Source of the DNA: Bacteroidia bacterium
GTDB lineage: Bacteria > Bacteroidota > Bacteroidia > Flavobacteriales > Flavobacteriaceae
NCBI GenBank assembly: GCA_030427585.1
Contig: JAUIBW010000022.1
Span: forward strand, 1 to 64,000
DNA: 64,000 bases
Direction: 5' to 3'
Within the stretch, counting starts at the first letter, position 1; each line of letters starts with the position of its first letter. The notes beneath the pieces were generated by a model that saw only the letters and a program-made list of their open reading frames with translations, ran no database searches and was not told where the DNA came from. The translations under genes and the position numbers were made by a program. Positions 1 to 7,311 of this stretch are shown one piece after another.

Positions 1-82
1 GTACTAATGCTAATGCATATAAAGCGACTGATACAGTAATTAAAATGGTTAGTGATTTAAATAATCTTTTTTTAAATTTCAT
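1..82 (-). CDS. Partial membrane or exported protein, N-terminus only
   Basis: Reading leftwards from an ATG at 82, 27 codons stay open to the window edge. The peptide begins MKFKKRLFKSLTILIT and continues with a hydrophobic stretch, which is a positively charged n-region followed by a transmembrane or signal segment. Nothing can be said of the mature protein because the rest lies outside the window. The upstream region is AT-rich and non-coding, as expected for a gene start. The call rests only on the signal-like start, so a chance frame is possible. Confidence 0.45.
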   Translation of the reverse strand, partial: MKFKKRLFKSLTILITVSVALYALALV

Positions 83-1084
83 TTTATGAAGTAATTTTTA
101 AAAATTATGAGTTACCTATGAATAGCGTACCTGCTGGCACTTGGTAAATCTTTTAAAAATTGAATAAAGGGGTTAAAGTAAATTTTAAAATATCTGTAAT
201 AAGTTTCCATAATTAAATAATTTTAATGTGAGTAAATTCGTATTTAACTTTTTTATATAAAAGTTGTTATTAAAGCCATCATAAAAACAAAAGTTGAAAT
301 AACTGTTAATATGATTAAAGAGCTTTTTCGATTGTTATCCAAAATATTTTTTTTTGATTAATAATTGATTTTTTTTGAAAAACTGATATATAAAATGCAA
401 TATCGTTGCCATAATTGTCGAGTTTTCTCTAATTATTTACTATTGAATTTTAAATAGGCTTGCTTGTATTAAAGTCAATAACTAAAACTAAATGCAGAAT
501 TGCTTCAGAAAAGATTAGATGTTTTTTTAGAAAATTTCGACTCTTCAATCATACACTTGTAATATAAGTTCTAAGATAAATTTGTCAAGTGCTTTAACGG
601 GGTTTAACCTTATTAGATATTATTTAACATAAGTAATGTTAAAAACAAGATTTGTGTGTTAATAAAATTAACAAAAAACGGACTCTGTTTTTTAGTTGAG
701 TTTTTAGAAAAAAATAAAAAATGAGTAAATTTTATTAAAAATCTCTTTTTTTATCAAAAATCCTATAAATTATGATAAATATGCTTTGTTCGAATATGTG
801 CATAGTGTAATAAGAATATCTTAAAAACATCATAATTTTATTTCCGAATGTTTGGTAAATTCATATCGTATATCAAAAATGATCTTTGTACGTTAGTAAT
901 ATATAAAATGTATCTTGAATAATGTTTTTGCTTGCAAAACTTATATTTTATACCCTAATTTTGATACTTTTCAACATAGCAAAAGTTATGATATGGTAAC
1001 GTTGGATAATAAGTTTTTTTCTAATTTATCTCGGCTTAATAATCAAGCATTAAATGCATAATACCAATAAGATCTATTCTGGAT
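83..1084. other. Long AT-rich non-coding stretch
   Basis: About 1 kb without a convincing reading frame on either strand. Stops are frequent in all frames and I see no RNA gene or long repeat. It presumably carries the promoter of the edge-cut minus-strand gene on its left and the end of the dps transcript on its right. Confidence 0.5.
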
Positions 1085-1117
1085 ATTAAAAAAGCACGAG
1101 CAATGATTCTCGTGCTT
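1085..1117 (-). terminator. Rho-independent terminator of dps
   Basis: Read on the minus strand, a 9-bp stem (AAGCACGAG pairing with CTCGTGCTT) encloses an 8-nt loop and is followed by a T-run at 1090-1085. It lies about 165 bases beyond the dps stop codon and points the same way as that gene. Confidence 0.75.
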
Positions 1118-1281
1118 ACTCTAGGTGTAATGTTTGGATATGTTTTGTCCTTGTTACGGATTGTACTTTACTCAAATGAACGAACCCTCTTACGGAATAC
1201 TACTTAGAACTAATTAGTTTAATTTTTTTCTTGTAAAGCATCTAATAATTTCTCAAAGATTGCTTCCAAACGTATTTGTAT

Positions 1282-1779
1282 TTAGGATTTAGACCAAGCA
1301 GTAAACATCCAGTGTCTTTTTTCTAATCTTCTCATAAACTGGGTGACAATTTCTTCGGTTACTGTATCTCCAGAATCTAAAGCAGCATTTAATACATCTA
1401 ATAATGAATCGTGTAATATTCTAAAATCTTTAAGTACTTCCTGTACCATATCCAATGGGGCTAGGTCATCCTCTAGTTCCTTTATATCAGCTAGACCTAA
1501 ATGCTGTTGTAGTGTATATTTAGGTTTTAATCCAAATACTCTTATTCTTTCTGCTATAGTGTCAGTTTGTAACTTTACTTCGTTGTATTCTATTTCAAAT
1601 TGTTCGTGTAATTCAAAAAAATCACCTCCTTCTACATTCCAATGAAATGTTCGTAATTTGTGATATTGTACAATATAATTAGCTAGAAGTTTATTTAATG
1701 TGACCACGATTTCGGCCGTTTCAAGGTAAGTAAAACCTAATTTATTGTATGCTTTTTGCTTTTTTAATGCGCTTTCCAT
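1282..1779 (-). CDS. dps: Dps-type ferritin-like DNA-protecting protein
   Basis: A 165-residue protein of the Dps branch of the ferritin superfamily, which oxidises and stores iron in a dodecameric shell using peroxide and so limits Fenton damage in the cytoplasm. The inter-subunit ferroxidase ligands are all present with the family spacing: H46 (in FHWNV), H58, D73 and E77. Length matches the family. There is no long basic N-terminal tail, only a short lysine-containing one, so DNA binding is uncertain. It is monocistronic, with its own terminator downstream. Peroxide control would be usual for the family, but no operator was recognised. Confidence 0.93.
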   Translation of the reverse strand: MESALKKQKAYNKLGFTYLETAEIVVTLNKLLANYIVQYHKLRTFHWNVEGGDFFELHEQFEIEYNEVKLQTDTIAERIRVFGLKPKYTLQQHLGLADIKELEDDLAPLDMVQEVLKDFRILHDSLLDVLNAALDSGDTVTEEIVTQFMRRLEKRHWMFTAWSKS

Positions 1780-1798
1780 AATTCTTATATGATTACTG

Positions 1799-1900
1799 TT
1801 ATTTTACTATCTGTCCTTCAGGTAGTATAATTTTAGATTTAAGTTCGGTTAATTTTTCATATTCTTTTGCTAGTGTTTTAGCTTTTTTCTGAGATTGTTT
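1799..1900 (-). pseudogene. Possible gene remnant, C-terminal end only
   Basis: A 33-codon minus-strand frame without a start codon reads KQSQKKAKTLAKEYEKLTEL and ends IILPEGQIVK before a TAA at 1799-1801. The amino-acid pattern is protein-like (a charged helix, then a turn), and a neighbouring frame supplies a plausible continuation MYMFLKTISE just upstream, which suggests a frameshift. I do not recognise the family. It lies between dps and the corA remnant, in a region that shows other decay. Confidence 0.3.
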
Positions 1901-2089
1901 TTAAAAACATATACATTTTTAGTTGAGCATAACAGTATTTAAGCTTTTAATTTTAATTTCAAGTAAATAAAAATCAGTAAATATCCTTAACACTATTAAT
2001 ACTAATGTTAACTCATATAAGATTTATCTAATAAAGTAAGAATAAAGAAGTGAGCTCAGGTATTTTAACAATATTTAATTATGATCTAG

Positions 2090-2399
2090 TTATAGAGCCT
2101 TTTTTTCTTCTAAAAAAAGAAGACCAACAAATAAAGTTATTATTATTCTCTATAAGTATAATAGGTGTTTTAATACTTGAGCTCTGGCATGTAACCAAAA
2201 TTCATTCCGTATACACCAAACTATAAAAGTTAAAGGAATAAAAATGGTAGCAATAATGATTAGGACTTTCCTTATACCGTTCATTTTATTCCTTATAGTG
2301 ATCATATACCTATCCATAAGCCTAAGATCATTTCATGATGCATATTAATATTTTCATTAATGTAAACTATTGTACTCCATAATTTTTCAAGACTTTTGA
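2090..2399 (-). pseudogene. Decayed C-terminal third of a CorA-type Mg2+ transporter
   Basis: Minus-strand frames, joined by at least three frame changes, spell a CorA C-terminus. In order they give a helix ending YINENINMHHEMI, then LMDRYMITIRNKMNGIRKVL leading into IIIATIFIPLTFI (first membrane helix), then in another frame VYGMNFGYMPELKY with the diagnostic GMN motif. A last frame gives IIITLFVGLLFLEEKKAL and a stop (second membrane helix and basic tail). In-frame stops interrupt every frame. The N-terminal cytoplasmic domain is absent; its place is taken by non-coding DNA and the DUF3124 gene. It cannot make a working transporter. Confidence 0.8.
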
Positions 2400-2563
2400 G
2401 GGTTTAGCCTTTTAATGTACAGGTTGATGTTTTCTCATATTGAAGCAAACTACATTAGTTGTAAAAGGACTAAAAGATATTTTACAAAAAACACCATTTC
2501 ATTATTCTTACTACCTCAAAATAGTGTAACTTTCTTGGATATTTATTAAGACTGTGGCTCATT

Positions 2564-3094
2564 ATGAAAAAACTAATTATTTATTTTGCTGTATTACTTT
2601 TTTGTGTTTCTTTATCCAGTTGTGTAAAGCAAAATCCTAATAAGGAATTAGAACAAGGAATTTTAAAAGAAAATAAAATACCTGAAAGTAATGATGAATT
2701 CAGTTATCCTATTAAGAAAGATGTATACGTTCCTATTTATTCAGATATTTATAATAAGACAAAAGACTTTCGGTTTCAGCTTACTGCTACTCTAAGTATA
2801 AGAAATACAAGCCAGAAGGACACACTTTTTATTAAAAAAGTAGATTATTACAACACGATTGGGGATTTTGTGCGTGGATATATTAAACAACCTATTTACC
2901 TGAAACCTCTTGAGTCTATTGAATATGTTATAGAAGAGGAAGACACTGCTGGAGGAAGCGGAGCGAATTTCTTGATCACTTGGGGGGCTAATAAAACTAT
3001 AACCCCTATTTTTCAAGGAGTAATGGTCGGTGTATCTGGTCAACAAGGGTTTGCGTTTACCACAGAAGGAATAGTAATATCAGAAAGCGAATAA
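2564..3094 (+). CDS. DUF3124 family lipoprotein
   Basis: A 176-residue protein with a lipoprotein signal (MKKLIIYFAVLLFCVSLSSC; lipid-modified Cys about residue 20). The mature part, roughly residues 45-170, matches what I know of the DUF3124 family: a beta-rich domain with the pattern YVPIYSDIY, a central SIRNTSQKDTLFIKKVDYYNT and a C-terminal GANKTITPIFQGVM. The function of this family is not known. It is probably anchored facing the periplasm. The gene stands alone and converges on the next gene with stops directly abutting. An upstream pseudogene shows that the left flank has been rearranged. Confidence 0.75.
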   Translation: MKKLIIYFAVLLFCVSLSSCVKQNPNKELEQGILKENKIPESNDEFSYPIKKDVYVPIYSDIYNKTKDFRFQLTATLSIRNTSQKDTLFIKKVDYYNTIGDFVRGYIKQPIYLKPLESIEYVIEEEDTAGGSGANFLITWGANKTITPIFQGVMVGVSGQQGFAFTTEGIVISESE

Positions 3095-3517
3095 TTAATC
3101 TAGATAATCTTTTGTGAAAATAGTATTGGATTCTCGGTTTAGATCATCCCAATAGTCTGCTTTTAATATTTCAAATTTTATAGCAGTCAAAGTTTCTTTT
3201 TCTCGCTTTTTTACATATGTTATATCTTTCTCATTGTACAGTTCTTTCAACTTCTCTGGATCATCAATAATTTTACCTTTACCATATAAACTTAAAAAAT
3301 AAGATGATTCTGGCTTACTGTAGATCAATGTAGCTTCGTTAGAGATTAATAAATCCTGATTGCAAACACTATATTTATCACTTAAGAACCATATATTCCC
3401 TTTATTATCAAATTCCTTAGTTTGTAGTAATGAAATATGAGGCGGTAAATACCCTAATTTAGTAATCAAAATAGCATTTTGTATTTCTTCTATGGTATTT
3501 CTTATATTGTTTTTCAA
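3095..3517 (-). CDS. Pyridoxamine 5'-phosphate oxidase-like split-barrel protein
   Basis: A 140-residue cytoplasmic protein with the layout of the PNPOx-like or general-stress-protein-26 split-barrel fold. An N-terminal helix is followed by the pattern GNIWFLSDKYS, then EATLIYSKPESSYFLSLYGKGKIIDD, then a C-terminal segment of the type IKFEILKADYWDD. Members bind FMN, F420 or haem, and I cannot tell the ligand or substrate from sequence. True pyridoxamine phosphate oxidases are longer, about 210 residues, so vitamin B6 synthesis is unlikely. It converges head-on with the DUF3124 gene with no spacer, leaving no separate terminator between them. Confidence 0.65.
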   Translation of the reverse strand: MKNNIRNTIEEIQNAILITKLGYLPPHISLLQTKEFDNKGNIWFLSDKYSVCNQDLLISNEATLIYSKPESSYFLSLYGKGKIIDDPEKLKELYNEKDITYVKKREKETLTAIKFEILKADYWDDLNRESNTIFTKDYLD

Positions 3518-3571
3518 ATTTTTTATCCAAAAAAATTATATTCTAAAATACAAAATAGAAGTTGATTTTAA

Positions 3572-3646
3572 AGTCTAATGAATGTATTAATCATCAATTC
3601 TAAATATTTGTTTAATAGTGTTGATGATTAATACATTCATTAGACT
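3572..3646. repeat. Perfect 26-bp inverted repeat forming a large hairpin
   Basis: The arms 3572-3597 and 3621-3646 are exact reverse complements, separated by 23 bases. The left arm starts agtctaatgaatg. A second pair of shorter arms (tattctaaaata near 3539-3550, tatttttagaata near 3664-3676) lies symmetrically outside, so the whole structure spans about 138 bp. There is no T-run close to the stem, so it does not look like an ordinary terminator. It could be a miniature mobile element or a remnant of one. Confidence 0.8.
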
Positions 3647-3721
3647 ATATAAGCTCGTTTACTATTTTTAGAATACAATGATATCGCATTTTTTTAATAT
3701 AGATGATAATAAAGAAAACCA

Positions 3722-3754
3722 AAAAGCCCGTAAATATTATGTTTACGGGCTTTT
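3722..3754. terminator. Bidirectional terminator beside tRNA-Ser
   Basis: A 13-bp stem (AAAAGCCCGTAAA pairing with TTTACGGGCTTTT) has a 7-nt loop. It has A and T runs on both sides, so it can work in both directions. It lies just downstream of the minus-strand tRNA-Ser. Confidence 0.8.
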
Positions 3755-3777
3755 GATGGAATTAGATAATTATTGAG

Positions 3778-3862
3778 CGGAGAAAGAGGGATTCGAACCC
3801 CCGGAGGTGTGACCCTCAACAGTTTTCAAGACTGCCGCATTCGACCACTCTGCCATTTCTCC
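3778..3862 (-). tRNA. tRNA-Ser (anticodon UGA)
   Basis: On the minus strand the acceptor arm GGAGAAA pairs with TTTCTCC. The anticodon loop CTTGAAA gives UGA, which reads UCN serine codons. The long variable arm typical of tRNA-Ser and the GGTTCGAATCC T-arm are present. The CCA end is not encoded. Confidence 0.95.
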
Positions 3863-4033
3863 AGTATTTAGTCTCATCAGATATTCCCTGAATGCGGGTG
3901 CAAATATAAAACCTTTTTTAATTCTAAAAAGAAAAATTTAAAATAATTTAAGAGATATTTTCTTTAAAGATGGTATTCCCTTAATCATATGGGATGAATT
4001 GAGTATATTGTGCTTTATTAATTAAATTATTAC

Positions 4034-5092
4034 ATGAAAAATACCATAATATTAGTCAGCTCATTTATAGTTTGTTGTTGTGGAACATCACAAAATTCTA
4101 CATCTGCTAATCCAAAGATAGATTCGCATACTGGTACGAATACAGAATTAACAGCAATTACTTATGCAGAAAGTATTACAGCTAAAGAATTAAAAGAATA
4201 TTTATATGTTTTTGCTGGTGATGACTTCGAAGGACGTGATACAGGAGAGCCCGGCCAGAAAAAAGCAGCAGAATATTTAAAAAAGCAATACCAAAGAATG
4301 GGTATTCCTTCTCCTTTAGGAGGTGACGATTACTATCAGGAAATCCCAGAAAGCTATTTTAGAGGGGGTGTTAAATCTTCAGAGAATGTATTGGCATTTA
4401 TTGAAGGTATAGAAAAACCTGATGAGATTGTAGTGATTTCTGCGCATTATGATCATGTAGGAACCGATAAAGAAGGTAATATTCATAATGGTGCAGATGA
4501 TGATGGTTCTGGAACAGTAAGCATACTAGAAATAGCAGATGCATTTATGAAAGCAAAGAAAGATGGCGTTGGGCCAAAGAGATCCATTTTATTTTTGCAT
4601 GTCACTGGTGAAGAAAAAGGATTGTATGGTTCAAAATTTTATACAGAGAATCCGGTTTTTCCTCTAGAAAATACAGTAACAGACCTTAATATCGATATGA
4701 TAGGAAGAATTGATAAGAAGCATGAGGGAGATGATAAAAGCAATTATATATATTTAATAGGTAGTGATCGATTAAGTACAGAGTTACACGATATCAGCGA
4801 AAAAGCAAATAAAGAGTATACCAAATTAGATTTGGACTATACTTATAATGCTAAGGACGATCCTAATCGATTTTATTTTAGGAGTGATCACTACAATTTT
4901 GCAAAACATAATATTCCTATCATATTTTATTTTAATGGAGTACATGAGGATTATCATAAACCAACAGATACGCCAGATAAAATAGAGTATGAACTTATGG
5001 CTAAAAGAGCAAAGTTAGTTTTTTACACCGCTTGGGAGGTAGCAAATAGAACAGAGAGAATTATTGTTGATGGTGCTAAAGAAGGTGAATAA
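4034..5092 (+). CDS. M28 family zinc metallopeptidase lipoprotein
   Basis: A 352-residue exported aminopeptidase of the M28 (PepY/SGAP-like) family. The start carries a hydrophobic segment ending in VCCCG, a lipobox with the modified Cys about residue 14-16, so the enzyme is probably held at a membrane facing the periplasm or surface. The co-catalytic di-zinc site is complete: H138 in SAHYDH, an Asp in GADDDGSG (155-157), the Glu pair E193-E194 in TGEEKG, D221 in NIDMIGR and H308 in EDYHKP. It would remove N-terminal residues from peptides. It stands alone between two tRNA genes, with a strong terminator behind it. Confidence 0.9.
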   Translation: MKNTIILVSSFIVCCCGTSQNSTSANPKIDSHTGTNTELTAITYAESITAKELKEYLYVFAGDDFEGRDTGEPGQKKAAEYLKKQYQRMGIPSPLGGDDYYQEIPESYFRGGVKSSENVLAFIEGIEKPDEIVVISAHYDHVGTDKEGNIHNGADDDGSGTVSILEIADAFMKAKKDGVGPKRSILFLHVTGEEKGLYGSKFYTENPVFPLENTVTDLNIDMIGRIDKKHEGDDKSNYIYLIGSDRLSTELHDISEKANKEYTKLDLDYTYNAKDDPNRFYFRSDHYNFAKHNIPIIFYFNGVHEDYHKPTDTPDKIEYELMAKRAKLVFYTAWEVANRTERIIVDGAKEGE

Positions 5093-5130
5093 TGAGTTTT
5101 TAGTATAATAATACGAACTATGATAAAATA

Positions 5131-5157
5131 AAAAAGCCCTTGATCAAGGGCTTTTTT
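5131..5157. terminator. Terminator between the M28 peptidase and tRNA-His
   Basis: The symmetric stem AAAAAGCCCTT / AAGGGCTTTTT with a GATC loop has runs of A and T on both flanks. It can serve both the plus-strand peptidase gene and the minus-strand tRNA. Confidence 0.85.
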
Positions 5158-5166
5158 ATTTTTAGG

Positions 5167-5241
5167 GGTGGAAGACGGGATTCGAACCCGCGACCCTTGG
5201 TACCACAAACCAATGCTCTAACCAGCTGAGCTACAACCACC
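5167..5241 (-). tRNA. tRNA-His (anticodon GUG)
   Basis: The minus strand folds as a tRNA with a TTGGT/ACCAA anticodon stem and the loop TTGTGGT, giving anticodon GUG. The T-arm reads GCGGGTTCGAATCCCGT. The acceptor 5' strand GGTGGTT faces TTCCACC, so two positions are opposed U residues. This may be the lineage norm or a mild oddity. The 5' G corresponds to the extra G-1 of histidine tRNAs. Confidence 0.93.
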
Positions 5242-5299
5242 ATTTAATTTCGGGTGCAAAAATAAAGTATTTCTACCTATCTACAAACATTTTTTTGAA

Positions 5300-6016
5300 T
5301 TAAATTAAATCAAAAATAGAATCGACTGCTACATAGCGCTCTACGGTAAAACCTTCAGCGTAGTGAACACCTATTATTCGTCCTAAATCAGCAGCACGAT
5401 ACTTTACACTTTCTATAAAATTCTTACTTGAGATAGGAGTAGCGGGCTCCTTATTGCCGGCATCATAAAACTGAGATTTATATGCCATAACACTATCTAT
5501 CTTGTGATCAATATGATTACTAATGTCTACTACAAAGTCAGGTTCAATATTGGCCCATTGTATATAGTGATATACCTGTTTTGGCCTCCATGGATTTTGA
5601 TTTGCACCATCAAGAGTAGTTTCAATTTTTTTTAACCCCGACAAAAAACAAGAATCACTAGCTAATTTACTTCCTTTACCATGATCTATATGACGATCTA
5701 CAATTGCATTACAAAGTACAATTTCGGGTTTATATTTTCTTATTTTTTTTATAACCTCTAATTGATGATCCTGATCATTTGTGAAAAAACCATCTTTAAA
5801 ACCCAAATTTTCGCGGATAGCAACTCTTAAGATTTTAGAAGCATTTTTTGCTTCTTGATCTCTAATTTCGGGAGTGCCTCTTGTTCCTAACTCTCCCCGG
5901 GTAAGGTCTAGTATTCCAACTTTTTTACCTCTACTAACTTCTTTGGCTATAGTTCCTGAGCAACTTAGTTCTACATCATCAGGGTGAGCTCCTATGGCTA
6001 GAATATCTAACTTCAT
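5300..6016 (-). CDS. bshB1: Bacillithiol biosynthesis deacetylase BshB1
   Basis: A 238-residue zinc-dependent deacetylase of the LmbE/PIG-L family, which removes acetyl from GlcNAc-malate in bacillithiol synthesis. The zinc motif AHPDDVEL sits at residues 10-17, and the second ligand segment DRHIDHGKG includes H109 and H112. The stretch LDLTRGELGTRGTPEIRDQE is the BshB1 signature, and length and ends match the family. It lies only 3 bases behind the upstream PLP enzyme gene, so the two form a short operon. The link to sulfur amino-acid metabolism makes sense because bacillithiol contains cysteine. The other bsh genes are not in the window. Confidence 0.92.
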   Translation of the reverse strand: MKLDILAIGAHPDDVELSCSGTIAKEVSRGKKVGILDLTRGELGTRGTPEIRDQEAKNASKILRVAIRENLGFKDGFFTNDQDHQLEVIKKIRKYKPEIVLCNAIVDRHIDHGKGSKLASDSCFLSGLKKIETTLDGANQNPWRPKQVYHYIQWANIEPDFVVDISNHIDHKIDSVMAYKSQFYDAGNKEPATPISSKNFIESVKYRAADLGRIIGVHYAEGFTVERYVAVDSIFDLI

Positions 6017-6019
6017 ATT

Positions 6020-7189
6020 TTAATGTTCTAATTCTGGGACCTTTACTTTTTCTATGGCTTGTTGTATATCTTGCATTAAATCTTCTTTTTCTTCAATACC
6101 TACACTAAATCGTAATAATCCATCTTTAATTCCTTGTAAATTCCGTTCTTCTTCAGTGAGTAAGGCATGTGAGGTAAGGGTAGGGGATAGTATAGTACTT
6201 TCAACTCCGGCAAGACTCATAGAGCTTTTAATTAGTCTTAATTCTTTTTGAAACTTACCGGCATCTATACCTTCTATTAATTCAAAAGATAGCATGCCAC
6301 CATACCCTGTCATTTGTTTTTTTGCAATGTTATGGCCGGGATGTGATTTCAGCCCAGGGTAATAGACCATAGCGATGTCTTCATGCTTTTTAAGCCATTT
6401 GGCAAGCTTTAACGCATTTTTATTCTGGCGTTGTACTCTAATGCCTAATGTTTTTATACTTCTCTCTAACATCCATACTGTAAAGTCGCTTAAACTACCA
6501 CCAAAGTTTTTTGCAACCTGAAATATCTGATCGATATTTTTTTCGGTAGAGATAACAGCCCCTGCAAGAATATCACTATGACCTCCCAGATATTTGGTAG
6601 CAGAGTGAATAACGATATCTACACCAAATAGGATTGGATTTTGATTTACCGGAGAGGCAAAAGTGTTATCTATAATAGTAATAATGTTATTTTCTTTTGC
6701 TAAATCAGCAATGGGTTTAATGTCAATAACCGTAAGCAATGGATTAGAAGGTGTTTCTAAATATATTATCTTGGTATTAGGTTGTATTTTTTGTTTAAAA
6801 CCTTTTGGAGTTTGAGCATCTACATAAGAAAATTCTATACCATGTTTTTTAAACTCTTCATTAATAAGATTAGCAGTTCCTCCATAGAGTGTACGTTGTA
6901 AAACGATATGATCTCCTTTCTGCAAAAATGCAAATAGGGTAGTGCTTATCGCTGCCATACCACTACCAAAAATTAGTGAGGATTCTCCTTTTTCGAGCTT
7001 AGCTATTTTTTTACATAACGCTTCTTGATTGGGAGTATTAAAATACCTGGGATAACGTTTTGTATCTACATCTTCAAAAGCATATGAGGTTGACATATAT
7101 ATTGGCGATATAGCTCCTTTAAATTGTTCATCTTTAATTTCGCCATGATGAGTACAGATGGTATTAAATCCTATATTTTTTGTGTTCAT
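6020..7189 (-). CDS. PLP-dependent Cys/Met metabolism enzyme (gamma-lyase or gamma-synthase type)
   Basis: A 389-residue fold-type I PLP enzyme of the trans-sulfuration family. The pattern PRYFNTPNQEALCKKIAKLE near residues 47-66 and GSGMAAIST near 76-84 are family hallmarks. LETPSNP is at 144-150, and the Schiff-base lysine is K199 in HSATKYLGGHSD. Candidates are methionine gamma-lyase, cystathionine gamma-synthase or -lyase, and O-acylhomoserine sulfhydrylase; sequence alone does not separate them. It is translated just before bshB1. The pairing suggests a role in cysteine or sulfide supply for bacillithiol, which is an inference. Confidence 0.85.
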   Translation of the reverse strand: MNTKNIGFNTICTHHGEIKDEQFKGAISPIYMSTSYAFEDVDTKRYPRYFNTPNQEALCKKIAKLEKGESSLIFGSGMAAISTTLFAFLQKGDHIVLQRTLYGGTANLINEEFKKHGIEFSYVDAQTPKGFKQKIQPNTKIIYLETPSNPLLTVIDIKPIADLAKENNIITIIDNTFASPVNQNPILFGVDIVIHSATKYLGGHSDILAGAVISTEKNIDQIFQVAKNFGGSLSDFTVWMLERSIKTLGIRVQRQNKNALKLAKWLKKHEDIAMVYYPGLKSHPGHNIAKKQMTGYGGMLSFELIEGIDAGKFQKELRLIKSSMSLAGVESTILSPTLTSHALLTEEERNLQGIKDGLLRFSVGIEEKEDLMQDIQQAIEKVKVPELEH

Positions 7190-7311
7190 ACTGAATATGG
7201 TAAATCTTATAGTTATCGCATCTAAATTAAGGTTTTCATAAGAAATCAGATAAGATTTAACAGATTAAATGATAGAATATCGCGGCTTTCGTTTCATCTT
7301 TTTTGACCAGA

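Noticed and set aside
1222..1281. Twenty further codons after the dps stop in the same frame (RLEAIFEKLLDALQEKN)
   Set aside because: The peptide looks helical, but the Dps protein already has its normal length, and a 20-codon open frame is not improbable. A stop mutation is possible but unsupported.
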